From Acidimicrobiaceae bacterium UBA7830 (lineage in GTDB: Bacteria > Actinomycetota > Acidimicrobiia > Acidimicrobiales > Ilumatobacteraceae): a DNA stretch of 6,340 nt. The stretch covers positions 1 through 6,340 of the forward strand of contig DLTS01000015.1 of NCBI GenBank assembly GCA_002501485.1, given 5' to 3'. Made by a program: the position numbers and the translations under genes. Numbering within the stretch: the first letter of the stretch is position 1; every line of letters starts with the position of its first letter. The notes beneath the pieces are model-generated. The model saw only the letters and a program-made list of their open reading frames with translations. It had not been told where the DNA came from and did not search any database. This document shows positions 5,463 to 6,340 of the stretch, piece after piece.

Positions 5463-6232
5463 ATGCGAACGATCCTGGCCAAACACCTCTTTCTCACCAA
5501 CACGGCGTTGAGAGCTTTAATCTCGAAACGCCGCGCATCGCCCTAGCGGTAGGCGCCCACCCCGATGATGTTGAATTTGGCTGCGGTGGGACACTCGCCA
5601 AGTGGTCTCAACTCGGATGTGAAATTCACCATTTTGTGATGACAGATGGATCGAAAGGCACGTGGGATCCAACGGCCGACACCAAAGTGCTTGTCGAACG
5701 CCGGCGTGCTGAGCAGATCGATGCTCACCTGCGCCTCGGTGGCAGAGGTGATGACCATGTGCATTGGCTTGGTCGAGTTGACGGTGAACTCGAGTCAGAT
5801 GTTGCAGGTCGTTCAGAGATTGCTCGAGTGATCCGAACCGTCCAACCCGACGTGGTGCTCACCCATGACCCATGGAAGCGCTATCGGCTCCATCCCGATC
5901 ACCGGGAAACCGGCCGACTCGTTTGCGACGCGATTGTTGCGGCCCGCGACCCACATTTTTTCCCCGAACACGGCTTGCAACCACATCGGCCCCGACAACT
6001 CTTGCTCTGGGAAGCCGACGAGGTCAATCACGTCGAAGACGTCACCGTTTCGTTGACGACGAAGCTCGCCGCTCTCGAAGCTCACGTCAGCCAATTTGAG
6101 TCAACCATGAAAGCCGTTGATGAGTCGGGTCTCGAGGATTTTCGCAACCGGATGACCTCTCGGATGGCTGAAATCGCCAAGCCGTTCGAATTAGAGGCGG
6201 CCGAGGCGTTTCATCTCATGAGCAACCTGTGA
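5459..6232 (+). CDS. PIG-L/LmbE-family metal-dependent N-acetylglucosaminyl-type deacetylase
   Basis: This family removes acetyl groups from N-acetylated sugars and related molecules with a bound zinc; members include MshB of mycothiol and BshB of bacillithiol synthesis. The 257-residue protein has the metal/catalytic motif AHPDDVEFGCGGT (33-45) with His34, Asp36 and Asp37, then TDGSKGTWDP (62-71), RRRAEQ (81-86), and the second motif HPDHRETGRL (145-154) with His148 as the third metal ligand. About 25 extra residues precede the fold. The length fits generic LmbE-like enzymes better than MshB of about 300 residues, so I give no symbol. No signal peptide is seen, so it should be cytoplasmic. 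AAAGGA at 5444-5449, 9 bases before the ATG, is a good Shine-Dalgarno, and the start overlaps the cofC stop as ATGA. The substrate is unknown, and its pairing with cofC suggests but does not show a link to F420. Confidence 0.9.
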   Translation: MNANDPGQTPLSHQHGVESFNLETPRIALAVGAHPDDVEFGCGGTLAKWSQLGCEIHHFVMTDGSKGTWDPTADTKVLVERRRAEQIDAHLRLGGRGDDHVHWLGRVDGELESDVAGRSEIARVIRTVQPDVVLTHDPWKRYRLHPDHRETGRLVCDAIVAARDPHFFPEHGLQPHRPRQLLLWEADEVNHVEDVTVSLTTKLAALEAHVSQFESTMKAVDESGLEDFRNRMTSRMAEIAKPFELEAAEAFHLMSNL

Positions 6233-6239
6233 CGGACGC

Positions 6240-6269
6240 AAAACTGGCGGGGCCGATGACCCCGCCAGT
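6240..6269 (-). terminator. Intrinsic terminator of the leftward gene at the right edge
   Basis: ACTGGCGGGG (6243-6252) and CCCCGCCAGT (6260-6269) form a perfect 10-bp GC-rich stem with a 7-base loop. On the minus strand the stem runs into TTTT (6243-6240), a short T-run, as in a Rho-independent terminator. It follows the stop of the leftward gene by 27 bases. On the plus strand no T-run follows, so the deacetylase mRNA would at best be weakly terminated, though the stem may still mark its 3' end. Confidence 0.75.
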
Positions 6270-6288
6270 ACGTATTGCGTTACTGCGT

Positions 6289-6308
6289 AAGAAGCGTTAG
6301 CGCTTCTT
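6289..6308 (-). repeat. Perfect 8-bp inverted repeat around the stop codon of the leftward gene
   Basis: AAGAAGCG (6289-6296) and CGCTTCTT (6301-6308) are exact inverse complements separated by 4 bases. In the mRNA sense the loop is CTAA and holds the TAA stop. The right arm belongs to the Lys/Arg codons of the C-terminus. It could be a 3'-end hairpin ahead of the main terminator at 6240-6269, or a by-product of repeated AAG codons. Confidence 0.4.
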
Positions 6309-6340
6309 TGCTGCCTTTTTAGCTGGAGCCTTCTTTGCTG
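6297..6340 (-). CDS. C-terminal tail of a Lys/Ala/Pro-rich protein, probably HU- or H1-like DNA-binding protein (partial)
   Basis: Only the end of this gene is inside the window. Reading leftward, the last 13 complete codons give AKKAPAKKAAKKR followed by TAA. Repeats of the KKAPAKKA kind form the disordered basic tail of actinobacterial HU (HupB-like) and histone H1-like nucleoid proteins, which contact DNA non-specifically. Similar tails also occur on some topoisomerase I and other nucleic-acid-binding proteins, so the exact identity is open. The strong hairpin with a T-run just downstream supports a true gene end here. It converges with the deacetylase gene. Confidence 0.65.
   Translation of the reverse strand, partial: AKKAPAKKAAKKR

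Noticed and set aside
6300..6340. Simple-sequence repeat of CTT/TGC triplets
   Set aside because: The triplets translate leftward as a Lys/Ala/Pro tail ending in TAA with a terminator downstream, so coding explains it.

Overview
The window reads as a gene-dense stretch of an actinobacterial chromosome, most plausibly an Acidimicrobiia-like lineage. The clues are F420 biosynthesis (CofC), a Fur/Zur regulator of actinobacterial style, a lysine/alanine-rich tail typical of actinobacterial HU-like proteins, promoters compatible with leaderless transcripts, and a moderately GC-rich composition by eye. The lineage is an inference. Nothing in the window looks mobile: no insertion sequence, phage gene, CRISPR array, tRNA or rRNA was seen, and no gene-free stretch exceeds about 110 bases.

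Left block (1-1814), metal homeostasis. A ZnuA-type metal-binding lipoprotein runs leftward and is cut by the window edge. A ZnuC-type ATPase with a histidine-rich tail and a Fur-family regulator (probably Zur) run rightward. A perfect 15-bp 7-1-7 palindrome at 453-467 resembles a Fur/Zur box and lies where both divergent transcription units would begin. This suggests a self-regulated zinc (or related metal) uptake locus. The membrane permease (ZnuB) is not in the window.

Middle block (1851-4810), a leftward putative operon in the order: unrecognised 410-residue protein, selD (selenophosphate synthase), rnhB (ribonuclease HII). The first two are 9 bases apart, and selD and rnhB overlap as ATGA. 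A 7-bp hairpin fills the junction before selD, holding the upstream stop in its loop and abutting the selD start codon. The 410-residue protein is the main unknown of the window.

Right block (4845-6232), a rightward pair: cofC/fbiD (guanylyltransferase of F420 biosynthesis) and a PIG-L/LmbE-type metal-dependent deacetylase, overlapping as ATGA. It diverges from the middle operon, and the first possible ATG codons of the two directions share one CATG. At the right edge, the last 13 codons of a leftward Lys/Ala/Pro-rich protein (HU- or H1-like tail) are followed by a hairpin terminator.

No clear new defence or mobile system is present. The best leads are the unknown protein in the selD operon, the compact metal-responsive divergent promoter, and the hairpin at the selD start.
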